DNA of 64,000 nucleotides from Enorma phocaeensis. Its GTDB lineage: Bacteria > Actinomycetota > Coriobacteriia > Coriobacteriales > Coriobacteriaceae. The stretch covers positions 498,436 through 562,435 of the forward strand of contig NZ_LT891968.1 of NCBI RefSeq assembly GCF_900186505.1. The letters are read 5' to 3'. Shown here one piece after another: positions 1 to 9,631 of the stretch; the stretch's first letter is position 1; every line of letters starts with the position of its first letter. Position numbers and translations under genes: made by a program. The notes below the pieces were generated by a model. It made no database searches. It saw only the letters and a list, made by a program, of their open reading frames with translations, and had not been told where the DNA came from.

Positions 1-942
1 GCTGTACAGATCGAAGGGCGCGCGACCAGGAATGAACAGCAAGGCGTCGTACTCGAGCGTGCCCTCAGCGTGGAAGCTGATCGTGCGCGCCGGCGCCTCG
101 AAGTCGTGGAACGTGCTCTTGTAGAACTCGTCGTAGTCCTTCTGCTCAACCTCACTTGCGCGCTTCTTCCAGATAGGCGTCATCGAGTTGATGGTCTCGA
201 GCTCCTGATAGTCCTCATACTCGGGCTTGTAGTCGTCGCCGGCATCCTCGGGCTTGGGCTTTTGGCGGCTCTTGGTGACCATCATCTGGATGGGATAGCG
301 CACGTAGTTGCTGTAACGGCGGATGAGCTCCTTGAGCTCCCACTCAGTCAGGTAGCGATCGTAGTTCTCACCGGGCTCGGCGGGCTCGCCAGGCTGCGTG
401 GGACGGGCAGGCTCGTTATCGCGCAACGTCAGGATAACGTCCGTGCCGTGCTCGGCGCGCTCGCCGTCCTCGATGGTGTAGCCCTCCATGCCATCGGACT
501 CCCATACGTGAGCCGCATCCTCGCCATAGGCGCGACTCACCACGCGCACATTCTTGGCAACCATGAAGGCAGAGTAGAATCCCACGCCAAACTGGCCGAT
601 GATATCCACCGCGTCGCCCTGGCTCTGGGCGTTTGCCTCCTTGAACTCCTCGGAACCGGAATGGGCGATGGTGCCCAGGTTGCGCTCGAGCTCCTCGGCG
701 GTCATGCCGATGCCGTTGTCGGAGACGGTGATCGTGCGCGCATCCTTATCGAAGCTCACGCGAATCGCAAGGTCCTCCTGCTTGACGTCGAGCGACTGGT
801 CGGTAAGGCTCTTGAAGTTGAGCTTGTCCACCGCGTCCGACGCGTTGGAGATGAGTTCGCGCAGGAAGATCTCCTTGTTGGTGTAGATGGAATTGATCAT
901 CAGGTCGAGGAGCTTCTTGCTCTCTGTCTTGAACTTGCGCAT
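1..942 (-). CDS. htpG: HtpG, Hsp90-family chaperone (C-terminal part outside window)
   Basis: ATP-dependent Hsp90 homodimer chaperone of the cytosol. The 314 residues visible cover the whole N-terminal GHKL ATPase domain and the start of the middle domain; the rest runs off the left edge. ATP-site motifs are intact: ELISNASDA with N33, DNGIGMT with D75, and GQFGVGFYSAF near 117-126. The ATG at 942 is preceded by GGAAGGA at a good distance and begins MRKFKTESKKLLDLM, as the family does. A palindromic element about 110 bp upstream is shared with clpB (see 1046-1058), which suggests joint heat-shock control. The family identity is very secure. Confidence 0.97.
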   Translation of the reverse strand, partial: MRKFKTESKKLLDLMINSIYTNKEIFLRELISNASDAVDKLNFKSLTDQSLDVKQEDLAIRVSFDKDARTITVSDNGIGMTAEELERNLGTIAHSGSEEFKEANAQSQGDAVDIIGQFGVGFYSAFMVAKNVRVVSRAYGEDAAHVWESDGMEGYTIEDGERAEHGTDVILTLRDNEPARPTQPGEPAEPGENYDRYLTEWELKELIRRYSNYVRYPIQMMVTKSRQKPKPEDAGDDYKPEYEDYQELETINSMTPIWKKRASEVEQKDYDEFYKSTFHDFEAPARTISFHAEGTLEYDALLFIPGRAPFDLYS

Positions 943-1045
943 GTGCTGCGTCCTTCCCATGTTGCCGCATGCGGCCACGCCGCGTGCGCTATGTACCGAC
1001 CACATGGTACCCATATGGGCACGCATAAAACCTTAGCGTACAAGA

Positions 1046-1058
1046 CTTAGATTATCTA
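1046..1058 (-). promoter_or_regulatory. Candidate heat-shock operator upstream of htpG
   Basis: The plus strand reads CTTAGATTATCTA, a near-palindrome (TAGAT-T-ATCTA). The core AGATTATCTA also occurs upstream of clpB at 51160-51169, similarly placed 105-150 bp before the start codon. On the htpG (minus) strand it lies just before a TTGTAC that could be a -35 box. It does not match CIRCE, HAIR or the CtsR box. Function is inferred only from this sharing. Confidence 0.45.
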
Positions 1059-1152
1059 CATGCCCTCCAATTTGATTGAGAAGCGATCCTGGGAAGCATG
1101 CGTAACGAGCGCCGTGACACGACCCGCGAGAAGCGAATCAGCCGAAACGCAG

Positions 1153-1185
1153 GATGCCCCCGGCAGCAAAGCCGCCGAGGGCATC
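1153..1185 (-). terminator. Imperfect hairpin between the transporter remnant and htpG
   Basis: Two 15-nt arms (1153-1167 and 1171-1185) pair with two mismatches around a 3-nt loop. There is no clear T tract on either strand, so it may be a weak terminator of the leftward remnant or simply a structured spacer. Apart from this hairpin and the element at 1046, the 943-1276 interval shows nothing else I can name. Confidence 0.3.
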
Positions 1186-1276
1186 ACAACAAGTGTCTAT
1201 GGTTGCTGGAGCGGGGGGATGAGCGCAAGCGCGGCGTGCGCTCCGCAACCAGCTGCAGCTATCCGCGTCACCGGAC

Positions 1277-1655
1277 CTACAGCACAACCATAGCGACGGT
1301 GAGAAATGCGGTGAGCACCACGCCGAGACCGACCACATAGGGCATGATGAACTTCACGAACGTGGTGTACTCGATCTTGGAGATCGCAAGGCCGGCCAGC
1401 AAGACGCCAAACGTTGGCGTGAAGAGCAGGATCAGACCGTGAGCAACGACGTAGATGAGGATCATGACCTCGGGCGCAAGGCCAAGCTGGATGGCCAGCG
1501 GCCCCATGATGGGCATGGACACGGTGGCCATACCGGAGCTCGAGGGAATCACGAAGGATAGCAGCAGGTACAGGGCGGTCGATCCAACGGAGAAGATCGC
1601 GGCGGGGACGTTCGCGAGCGCGCCCGCACGCAGGGAATCGGCACGTACGTCGAAT
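1277..1655 (-). pseudogene. 3' remnant of a YfcC/DcuC-like membrane carrier
   Basis: The minus strand has an open frame of about 125 codons ending in a normal stop at 1277. It encodes the C-terminal part of a YfcC-family (C4-dicarboxylate/peptide carrier, ion transporter superfamily) protein: a conserved IPSSSGMA segment followed by three hydrophobic helices. Reading upstream, a TAA stop at 1656-1658 blocks the frame and no start codon with a ribosome site precedes the conserved part. Full proteins of this family are roughly 450-500 residues, so about three quarters is missing. The break lies about 100 bp before the divergent aminotransferase, which suggests a deletion joining the two. I call it a non-functional remnant. 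Confidence 0.75.
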
Positions 1656-1763
1656 TATAGGATAGAGCTGTAGGAACGGCCGTGCCTCGGCGAGCTGCCA
1701 GGCGCGGCCTCGCCGCATAGGGCGGCATATCGACCGACCGCGAATGCAGACAGGAGAACAACC

Positions 1764-2894
1764 ATGAAGATCAAGGATTTCGGTGTCGAGCAGTGGATGA
1801 ATGCTTGGGAGACCAAGTGCACGCACAACGTGGCAGAGACCTGCGTCTACTCGCTCAGCCTCGATGAGCTCTTCGAGCTCACCGGCACGGATCCCCAAGA
1901 GTTCTACGGAAAGATCTCGAGCCGCCGCTTCACCTACGGTGACATCGAGGGATCGCCGGCCTTCCTCGAAGGGGTCAGCAAGCTCTACCGCACGGTTAAA
2001 CCCGAGCACATCATCCCCACCCACGGAGCGGCGGGCGCCAACTCGCTCGTACTCACCACGCTCGTCGGCCCCGGTGACCACGTGGTCTCGATCATGCCAA
2101 CCTACCAGCAGCTCTACTCCATCCCCGAGATGTGCGGCGCCAAGGTCGACATCCTGCATCTCGATCCCGCCAAGCACTACCACGTGGACATCGCCGAGCT
2201 CGAGGCCCTCGTGACCGACGAGACGAAGGCGATCTGCATCAACAACCCCGACAACCCCACCGGCGCCCTGCTCAGCACAGAGGAACTCGAGGCCATCGTC
2301 GAAACCGCGCGCAAGCACGATGCCTGGCTCGTCTGCGACGAGGTGTACCGCCTGCTCACGCAGGAGGACGTCTACCCCGAGTCCGCCATCGATCTCTATG
2401 ACAAAGCTGTCGTGACCTCATCGATGTCCAAGGTGTGGTCGCTCGCCGGCATCCGCCTGGGTTGGTGCATCACCAAGAGCCCCGAGCTCCGTCATGACCT
2501 GCTCTCGCATCGTGATTACAACCTCATCTCGTGCGGCATGTTCGACGAGGCGGTCGCCGCGCTCGCGCTCGGGCACGCCGACAAGATCTTGGAGCGCAGC
2601 CGCCGCATCGTGCGCCAGAACCTCGCCGCACTCGAGGAGTGGGTCAACGCCGAGCCGCATCTCTCGTTCGTAAAGCCGGAGGCGGGTACCACGGCATTGG
2701 TCTACTACGACTACGACATCGACTCGTATACCTTCTGCACCGACATGATCAAGGTCTCCGGCGCGCTCGTCACCCCGGGCGATTGCTTCGAGGAGCCCAA
2801 GAGCATGCGCATCGGCTACGCGTACTCCGACAACGTCGCGGACCTGAAGCGCGGACTCGCCGCCATCTCAGAATATATGCGCACCCTGGAGTAG
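1764..2894 (+). CDS. PLP-dependent class I/II aminotransferase
   Basis: Fold-type I aminotransferase of 376 residues, a normal full length for the family. Visible motifs are NNPDNPTG at 160-167, DEVY at 192-195, and the PLP lysine K223 in SSMSKVWSLAG, followed by the conserved arginine of GIRLGW. The start ATG follows GGAGAACAACC. Substrate cannot be read from the sequence; relatives act on aspartate, aromatic or other amino acids. The upstream neighbour is the truncated YfcC-like carrier on the opposite strand. If the two genes once served one amino-acid route, transport through this carrier has been lost. Confidence 0.88.
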   Translation: MKIKDFGVEQWMNAWETKCTHNVAETCVYSLSLDELFELTGTDPQEFYGKISSRRFTYGDIEGSPAFLEGVSKLYRTVKPEHIIPTHGAAGANSLVLTTLVGPGDHVVSIMPTYQQLYSIPEMCGAKVDILHLDPAKHYHVDIAELEALVTDETKAICINNPDNPTGALLSTEELEAIVETARKHDAWLVCDEVYRLLTQEDVYPESAIDLYDKAVVTSSMSKVWSLAGIRLGWCITKSPELRHDLLSHRDYNLISCGMFDEAVAALALGHADKILERSRRIVRQNLAALEEWVNAEPHLSFVKPEAGTTALVYYDYDIDSYTFCTDMIKVSGALVTPGDCFEEPKSMRIGYAYSDNVADLKRGLAAISEYMRTLE

Positions 2895-2947
2895 CGGGCG
2901 AGACGTCGGCATATGGCGCCCATCGCACTGACCGCGAAGGGCATCGC

Positions 2948-2979
2948 ACCGGCCTCGGCGCGGTAGCGCTGGGGCCGGT
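2948..2979. terminator. Hairpin between convergent aminotransferase and sensor kinase genes
   Basis: Arms ACCGGCC (2948-2954) and GGCCGGT (2973-2979) pair perfectly across a GC-rich loop, and TTCG follows on the plus strand. The position between two converging genes fits a bidirectional terminator, but the T tract is poor. Confidence 0.35.
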
Positions 2980-2999
2980 TTCGCCATGCCGGGAACCTG

Positions 3000-4421
3000 C
3001 TACATCTCGGGCAGGTCCTGGACGGGAAAGGTCACGGTGATGCAGGTGCCCATGCCAAGCTCGCTCGCCAGGTCGATGGTCGCGTTGTGGAACACAGCCG
3101 CGTGCTTTACGATAGCGAGCCCCAACCCCGTGCCGCCGCGCGCCTTGCTGCGGCTCTTGTCCACGCGATAGAAGCGTTCGAACACCTTGGGCTGCTCCTC
3201 CGGCGCGATACCGATTCCCGTATCAACCACCTGGATGTAAGGGTGGCCCTCGACGTCGATTCCGCATCTGAGCGTGACCGTGCCCTGGGGCAGGTTGTAA
3301 CGGATGCCATTGCTCGCCAGGTTGTAGGCGAGCTCGTCGATCAGGCGCGGCACGCCGAGCACCATCGCAGGCTGGATATCCAGGATGATGGTCACTTCCG
3401 CTCGCGAGGCCATCTGCTCCAATCGCTGCTGGATAGACTCGAGCATGCGTGGCAGGTCGACCGGCTCGACCGACCCCAGGACCGAAGCCGAACCATCCAG
3501 TTCGGAGCGCTCGGCCTCGTCGAGGTTGGAGAGCGTGAGGATATCGTTTACGAGCGAGGTCAGGCGGCCTGCCTCCTTGTGGATGCGCCCGCCGAAGTCA
3601 CGCAGGTCGGCCTCATCTGCCACCATGCCGCCGGCGATGAGCTCGGCGTAGCCAGAGATCGTGGTGAGCGGCGTCTTGAGCTCATGCGTGATGTTGGCAG
3701 TGAACTCACGGCGCATGCGGTCGTTGTCGGCCAGCGCGCGCATCTGCTGCTTGAGCTCCTGCCGCTGGCTCTCAATACGGTCCAACATAGGCATCATCTC
3801 TGAGTAAACGGCATCGTTATTCCTACGGGGATGGTCGAGGTCGACCTCTTGGAGCGGCGCGATGATCGTGGCGGCGAAGTGACGCGCGGCGATGAACGAC
3901 AGGCAAAGCACCGCGATCGCCAGCATGATGAAGGGCACGGCGAGCGACACGAGCACGGCAAGGAATCCATCCTGCTCTTGGGCGAGGCGCACCACCATAC
4001 CGTTATCCAGACGCACCGCCTGGTAGAGCATGACCTCGCCGAGTGTGGAGCTCGAACGCTCGGACGTACCGGCGCCATCTGCAAGCGCCGCAGCGATTTC
4101 GGGGCGCCGGGCATGGTTTTCCATTCCCTCAGCAGGCTCCTCGCTGTCATAGAGCACGGTGCCGTCAGCCGCGACGAGCGTGACGCGCTTTCCCTCGAGC
4201 GAGAGGCTCTCGATCGTCGCTATGTCGTCATCGGTCTGGTCGAGCGCAGTGGCCAACGTCACGGCCTCGTCGTGGAGCTCGAAGCGAGTCACATCGGCGA
4301 GGTTTCGTTGCAGGTACGCCGTACCGGCGACCGTAAGGACCACGACGACCGCGAGCGCGACCGCGAAGATGGTCCCGAACACGCGCCTGAACAGCGACCG
4401 CTTATTCCCGATGGGACTCAT
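3000..4421 (-). CDS. Membrane sensor histidine kinase, PhoR-like
   Basis: Class I histidine kinase of 473 residues. Two membrane helices (about 13-35 and 155-178) flank an extracytoplasmic sensor region of about 120 residues. A HAMP-like linker is followed by the HisKA box ITHELKTP with H246, then a HATPase domain with the N box (YNLASNGIRYN), G1 (DTGIGI), F box (FERFYRVDK) and G2 (GGTGLGLAI). It lies 15 bp downstream of its response regulator in the same direction, so the two form one transcript. The overall architecture resembles phosphate-sensing PhoR, but no pho transporter genes are nearby and the signal is unknown. Confidence 0.92.
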   Translation of the reverse strand: MSPIGNKRSLFRRVFGTIFAVALAVVVVLTVAGTAYLQRNLADVTRFELHDEAVTLATALDQTDDDIATIESLSLEGKRVTLVAADGTVLYDSEEPAEGMENHARRPEIAAALADGAGTSERSSSTLGEVMLYQAVRLDNGMVVRLAQEQDGFLAVLVSLAVPFIMLAIAVLCLSFIAARHFAATIIAPLQEVDLDHPRRNNDAVYSEMMPMLDRIESQRQELKQQMRALADNDRMRREFTANITHELKTPLTTISGYAELIAGGMVADEADLRDFGGRIHKEAGRLTSLVNDILTLSNLDEAERSELDGSASVLGSVEPVDLPRMLESIQQRLEQMASRAEVTIILDIQPAMVLGVPRLIDELAYNLASNGIRYNLPQGTVTLRCGIDVEGHPYIQVVDTGIGIAPEEQPKVFERFYRVDKSRSKARGGTGLGLAIVKHAAVFHNATIDLASELGMGTCITVTFPVQDLPEM

Positions 4422-4436
4422 GGGCAGGACCCGAGG

Positions 4437-5141
4437 CTATTCGTGCGACTCAGCGGCTCGGTCGGCGAAGCGATAGCCCACGCCGCGGACCGTCTCGATG
4501 CATCCCGAACGGTCGCCGAGCTTCTGACGGAGCGTCTGCACGTGCACGTCCACGGTGCGCGAGCCGCCGTCGAAGTCCCAGCCCCATACGCTCTGGAGCA
4601 GCGCTTCTCGGCTAAAAACCACGCCAGGCTTGCGCATAAGGTACTCGAGCAGGTCGAATTCGCGCAGAGTGAGCTTGACGGGCTTGCCGTCGACCGTCAC
4701 CTCGCGATGGCTCGGCGACAGCACGATGCCGCCGTAGGAGAGGATGTCGCTCGTCTTTTTGGTCATGCCGCCGCGACGTAGGAGCGCACGGCAACGGCTG
4801 GTAAGCTCCATCAGGCTGAACGGCTTGGTGAGATAGTCGTCTGCGCCGCCGTCGAGCGCTACGACCTTATCGAGCTCGGTATCCTTGGCGGTGAGCATCA
4901 TGATGGGCACCGTGGCGGTCTCTTGGTCGGCACGCAGGCGGCGAAGGATCTCCAAGCCGTCGGTGTCCGGCAGCATGATGTCGAGCAGGACGGCATCGGG
5001 CACGCGGCGCGCCACAGCGGCCTTGAACTCGCTATCGCACGAAAAACCCTCGGCCTCGATGCCCTGCTGGTGCAGAGCGTAGAGCGTGAGCCCGCGGATG
5101 TTGTCGTCATCTTCGACGTAGTAGATCACGGCTTGTTTCAC
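4437..5141 (-). CDS. OmpR/PhoB-family response regulator
   Basis: A 234-residue response regulator with a receiver domain and a winged-helix DNA-binding domain. The phosphoacceptor is D54, with acidic pocket EDDD at 10-13, T84 and K106. The C-terminal wHTH ends in the usual RGVGYRF. I chose the GTG at 5141 (MKQAVIYYVEDDD) because the family begins there, although the ribosome site (GGTTGGA) is modest and the frame stays open further upstream. It is co-transcribed with the histidine kinase that follows. Confidence 0.92.
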   Translation of the reverse strand: MKQAVIYYVEDDDNIRGLTLYALHQQGIEAEGFSCDSEFKAAVARRVPDAVLLDIMLPDTDGLEILRRLRADQETATVPIMMLTAKDTELDKVVALDGGADDYLTKPFSLMELTSRCRALLRRGGMTKKTSDILSYGGIVLSPSHREVTVDGKPVKLTLREFDLLEYLMRKPGVVFSREALLQSVWGWDFDGGSRTVDVHVQTLRQKLGDRSGCIETVRGVGYRFADRAAESHE

Positions 5142-5252
5142 TCCAACCAGGATGCCGGCATCGCTTGGATGCACCCCATCATACACCGGGCACCTTGAGA
5201 ACCTGGGCAGGGGCCCGGCGGTGGCGCATCCCCTTGATTCCAATATGCCGCT

Positions 5253-5279
5253 TCTATAGTACGCGTCAAGGTTCAATAA
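5253..5279 (-). promoter_or_regulatory. Possible promoter of the PhoB-like operon
   Basis: On the minus strand TTATTG (5279-5274) and TATAGA (5258-5253) are separated by 15 bp, about 110 bp before the regulator start. The direct repeat GTCAAGG occurs at 5265 and 5294. The remaining part of the 5142-5448 interval shows no gene. Confidence 0.3.
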
Positions 5280-5448
5280 GGCGAAAGGACTTTGTCAAGG
5301 CGATGTAAAGCCGCCGTTTGCACCCGTCATCTTTGCTACCGAATGGTTTCCGCAGGCGGCAAGAGGTCTCCACGGGAAGCCCTGCGATCGCATCGAGCCG
5401 CAAAGCCGCCGCACCAAGCCGCTGCGCCACGGCGGGGCACACGGACCT

Positions 5449-7026
5449 CTACGCGGGGATGACGATGGTGAAGACCGTGCGCTCAGGAGACGAGGCGCAA
5501 TCGATGGTGCCGCCATGCGCAGCCACGATTTCCTTTGCGATGGCAAGTCCCAGCCCCGCTCCGCCACGGTCCGTCGCTCGAGCGGCATCGAGCCTATAGA
5601 ACTTCTCAAAGATCACCTGCAACTTCGGAGCAGGGATGGGGTCGCCGTGGTTCTCGAATCGGATGACGATGGTCTGCTCGTTGCGCTCGGCGGAAACGGT
5701 GATGGTGGACCCCTCGTAGCTGTAGGCGATGGCGTTCTTCATGACGTTATTGAACACGCGCGCCATCTTATCGCCGTCGATAAGCGCGGTGAGTCCGTCG
5801 GGAACCTCGATGTCGGCGCGCTTCTGCTGCTCTTCGAGCGCCGGGTAGAACTCATCAGCCACCTGCTCGAGCATGAACTTGAGGTCAACGTATCCCCGCG
5901 TCAAGACGATGTCATGGAAGTCGAAACGCGTGATGTCGAAGAACTCTTCGATGAGCGCATCGAGTCGGTGCGCCTTGTCGAGCGCGATGCCCAGGAAACG
6001 AGCGCGCTGCTCGGTAGGGAGGTCCGGCGCCTCGTCCAGAAGCGAGAGGTAGCCCACCACGCTCGCGAGGGGCGTCTTGAGATCGTGCGCAAGGTAGGTC
6101 ACGAGGTCGTCCTTGCGGCGCGCCTCGTCGCGCAGGGCCTGCCGCGCCAGGCGCTGACGCTCGCGCACCCGGTTGATGGCGCTTTCGACCTCCAGGAAAT
6201 CCCCGTCCAGCTGGGTCCAATCGTCGGGATGATCGATGAGGCGCCCCACGATATGCTCGGCGATAGCGTCGTCTGCCCGCTCTTGCCCGCGCTCATAACC
6301 CAGCTTGTACATCGCGCGTCCGGCAAAGAAGGAAGCACACACCGCGACGCCAAAGAGGAAGCCGCAGAACATGAAGAGGTAATCGAGCTCCACGAACACG
6401 CGGCCGGCGACGCTCTGGTTGATGAACTCGCCTAATAGAACGACCGCGAGCCACGAGACGCCGCCGAGCACCACGCAGCGGCGGACATTCATGAAACGAT
6501 CGATCAGCAAGAACCCTGCAAAGAGAAGCGCAAGGAACACGATGAGGTTGTCGAGGCCAACGATGACCAGAAGCAGCAGCACGAGCACGATCGTCGAGGC
6601 AACACGGCTGTCGGCGAGCGAGCGCAAGCGCTCGACAAGAGCATCGTTGCCCTGCTGGGCGATTGGAGTGACGAACGGCGCGGCAGGATAGGTGGGTACG
6701 GAGGCGGGGCCGGATGGGGAAGCCATGCCAGGCGAAGCGGTGAAGCCAGGAGCGCCGCCTGCAGCGGACGAGGCGGCAGAGGCGCCGCAAGCGGCGGGGT
6801 CGGGAGCGGCCGAGGATGCCGGGGGCGTGCTGCCCTGCGGAGAACACGGCGCGCTCGCAGGGCCATTTGCACCCGTCACACCCGCTTGCCCACCATACGA
6901 GGCATGCCCCGCTTGCGCAGCACCTTGCTGAGGCACCGGCGGCTCGCCCGGAACATGCGGCAAGCCCGTGTACGGATTCACCGGTGCATGCTGTGCGCGC
7001 CTTCCCGCAACATCATCGATCTTCAC
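5449..7026 (-). CDS. VanS-like sensor histidine kinase with Ala/Pro-rich N-terminal tail
   Basis: Histidine kinase of 525 residues from the GTG at 7026, which has GGGGAG 8 nt upstream; an in-frame ATG at 7062 is a poorer alternative. The first 125 or so residues are a low-complexity Ala/Pro/Gly/Ser tail with no signal peptide. About four hydrophobic segments follow (roughly residues 143-235), then HisKA with H314 (LAHDLKTPLASVVGY) and HATPase with N box NVMKNAIAYS and G2 GGAGLGLAI. The G1 box is NHGDPI, the relaxed form seen in VanS proteins. It lies downstream of a VanR-like regulator but is separated from it by 255 bp, so it may have its own promoter. Confidence 0.9.
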   Translation of the reverse strand: MKIDDVAGRRAQHAPVNPYTGLPHVPGEPPVPQQGAAQAGHASYGGQAGVTGANGPASAPCSPQGSTPPASSAAPDPAACGASAASSAAGGAPGFTASPGMASPSGPASVPTYPAAPFVTPIAQQGNDALVERLRSLADSRVASTIVLVLLLLVIVGLDNLIVFLALLFAGFLLIDRFMNVRRCVVLGGVSWLAVVLLGEFINQSVAGRVFVELDYLFMFCGFLFGVAVCASFFAGRAMYKLGYERGQERADDAIAEHIVGRLIDHPDDWTQLDGDFLEVESAINRVRERQRLARQALRDEARRKDDLVTYLAHDLKTPLASVVGYLSLLDEAPDLPTEQRARFLGIALDKAHRLDALIEEFFDITRFDFHDIVLTRGYVDLKFMLEQVADEFYPALEEQQKRADIEVPDGLTALIDGDKMARVFNNVMKNAIAYSYEGSTITVSAERNEQTIVIRFENHGDPIPAPKLQVIFEKFYRLDAARATDRGGAGLGLAIAKEIVAAHGGTIDCASSPERTVFTIVIPA

Positions 7027-7090
7027 GCTCGTCGCTCCCCATGCGCCCAGCGCGTACGCCAAGCGTTCTCAAAACGTTCCATTTGCTTAA

Positions 7091-7118
7091 AGTATAGGGA
7101 ACGAATTACCCGACATAA
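7091..7118 (-). promoter_or_regulatory. Possible promoter of the VanS-like kinase
   Basis: On the minus strand TTATGT (7118-7113) and TATACT (7096-7091) are 16 bp apart, 65 bp before the GTG start, within a locally AT-rich stretch of the 255-bp gap between the regulator and kinase genes. Confidence 0.35.
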
Positions 7119-7281
7119 CAGGGAAGAAAAACTTAAAGTTGCGAGATGGCGAGCATCGCCCGCTCCCGTCGTCGTGCATACGTGCCGACAGCAGGGTTCG
7201 TCCCAAAGCTTCGTATGGGGTTGCGGCGACTGCCCCCGCGACCTATACGCGATAACCGTCCGCATCCTCGCAGACGTCGTC

Positions 7282-7980
<699 letters not shown>

Positions 7981-8001
7981 ATGTGCTCCTTTCCCCGTTT
8001 C

Positions 8002-8064
8002 ATTATGCCCGCGATACAGCTGCTCACTATTCATTCAGCTCGTATTAAGGAAGAGTTCACTATT
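8002..8064 (-). promoter_or_regulatory. Promoter and direct repeats upstream of the VanR-like regulator
   Basis: TCACTATT occurs at 8024-8031 and again at 8057-8064, 33 bp apart (about three helical turns). On the minus strand CATAAT (8007-8002) could be a -10 box, and the proximal repeat sits where the -35 box should be. That arrangement is typical of activator-dependent promoters and suggests autoregulation. Inference only. Confidence 0.4.
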
Positions 8065-8106
8065 GGTTGGCGTATGGCGGCCGCCCCCGTCCGCACGGCC
8101 GCACGC

Positions 8107-8112
8107 TATAAT
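8107..8112 (+). promoter_or_regulatory. -10 element of the carboxypeptidase gene
   Basis: A consensus TATAAT lies 54 bp before the GTG start. No good -35 box is seen 15-19 bp upstream, where the sequence is GC-rich, so an activator may be needed. Confidence 0.4.
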
Positions 8113-8166
8113 CTGCTCAGGTATCCACCATCCAAATCGCACCACCATCGCACCTGGAGGTACCCT

Positions 8167-9519
8167 GTGCCCACCAGCCCCACGCTTTCCCATCGCGCTG
8201 CACGGAGCGCGGTGCGGCTCATCCTTATTGCATCATTAGCCTTGACAGCGACACTCATGCCGCCTGCGCCCGCCACGGCCGAGACGCTCGGCTCGGATGT
8301 CGTCTGCTCGCAAACCGCCGATGAACGCGGCCTTGCCGCCGAGGACCTGCCCGACATCTCCGCGCGCAACGCCATCGTCGTGCGCAGCGACGGCGAGGTC
8401 TACTTCGAACGCGACGCCGATGCGCAGGTGAAAATCGCCTCGACCACGAAGGTCATGACGGCGATCGTCGCGCTCGAGCACGCGAGCCTCGATACCGTGA
8501 TCACCGTCGACCACGCCGCCGCCACGGTGGGCGAATCAACCGCGCACCTGCGCGAAGGCGACACGCTGACGCTCGGGACCGCGCTCAAGGCCCTGCTCAT
8601 GCCCTCGGGCAACGACGCGGCGATGGCTATCGCGCGCTCGATCGGGGCGATCATCGACCCCGCCAGCGCAGATCCGTATGCCACCTTCATCCAGGCGATG
8701 AACGACAAGGCCGCTGAGCTGGGCATGGGAGCGGTCTTCACCAACCCGCACGGCCTCGATTTCGGCGCATGGGAAAACGACGCGATGCACGCCTCGGCGC
8801 GCGATGTGGCAACCATGTTCGCCCACGCCATGCAAAACGACGACTTCCGCGAGATCTCGGCGAGCACCGACAACGTGATCACCGTCACCGGCTCGGACGG
8901 CGCCGAGCGCCAGATCGAGCTGCTTGAACGCAACGAGATCCTGGGGCAGCAGGGAAACATCGGAGGCAAGACCGGAGGCACCTACGAGGCGCTCTCGTGC
9001 TTCGTCGGGGCGTTCTCGCGCGATGGAGACGAGATCTACACCGTCGTACTCGGTTGCGAAGACAGCGACATCCGCTGGGCGGATACGCTCGCCCTCGCCA
9101 ACTGGTACTACGCCCACATGCATACCGCGCCCGTCTTGAACAGCGAGCGCACCACGGCAGAAGGCGAGCTGCTCGTCGCCCGCGCCTCCGCCGTCGACTG
9201 GACCGATAAGACGATCGACATCGTAGCAGACGATCCAGAAGCAACCGTGCGCTTCTTCGACCTGGAAGGTGATCTCGCTCTTGATGTAGAGCTAGAAACG
9301 TTCGACGGGGATGTCGAGCTCGGCGCGGAGGCGGGCACGCTCACCCTCATCCAAGGGGATGAGACCCTAGCCACGATCGACCTTGTCACAGCCGAAAGCA
9401 TCCAGGCGCCGAGTCTGCTCGAGTGGGGCCTGATCCAGCTCGATCGATTCGTGCGCCTCTTCACCGGCGAACCCGCCACCGCGCCGAGCGAGATCTTCGC
9501 CACCGTACCCGAAGTGTAG
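8167..9519 (+). CDS. dacA: D-alanyl-D-alanine carboxypeptidase (PBP5/DacA type)
   Basis: Secreted peptidase S11 enzyme that trims the terminal D-Ala of peptidoglycan stem peptides. The GTG start at 8167 follows GGAGG and yields a clear signal peptide (hydrophobic core at about 16-33, cleavage after ATA near 38). The active-site set is complete: S92-TTK95, S147-G-N149 and K268-T-G. The C-terminal region forms the usual beta-rich PBP5 domain and ends with an amphipathic segment that may hold it to the membrane. At 450 residues it is normal length. It is divergent from the VanR-like regulator. Confidence 0.93.
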   Translation: MPTSPTLSHRAARSAVRLILIASLALTATLMPPAPATAETLGSDVVCSQTADERGLAAEDLPDISARNAIVVRSDGEVYFERDADAQVKIASTTKVMTAIVALEHASLDTVITVDHAAATVGESTAHLREGDTLTLGTALKALLMPSGNDAAMAIARSIGAIIDPASADPYATFIQAMNDKAAELGMGAVFTNPHGLDFGAWENDAMHASARDVATMFAHAMQNDDFREISASTDNVITVTGSDGAERQIELLERNEILGQQGNIGGKTGGTYEALSCFVGAFSRDGDEIYTVVLGCEDSDIRWADTLALANWYYAHMHTAPVLNSERTTAEGELLVARASAVDWTDKTIDIVADDPEATVRFFDLEGDLALDVELETFDGDVELGAEAGTLTLIQGDETLATIDLVTAESIQAPSLLEWGLIQLDRFVRLFTGEPATAPSEIFATVPEV

Positions 9520-9631
9520 GGCGGACACGGCACAGGGCGGACTCGCGGGGTCTTCGCACGCCAATCATGCTAGACGAGCCGGCTAATCCGCCGCGCCTAG
9601 GAACTGCACGAAACGGCGCGGAAGCGGGACC

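Noticed and set aside
1197..2318. 373-codon minus-strand open frame
   Set aside because: It overlaps the aminotransferase antisense and the carrier remnant in another frame, with no motif.
3087..3803. Antisense open frame to the histidine kinase
   Set aside because: Typical GC-skewed shadow, with no start context and no known domain.
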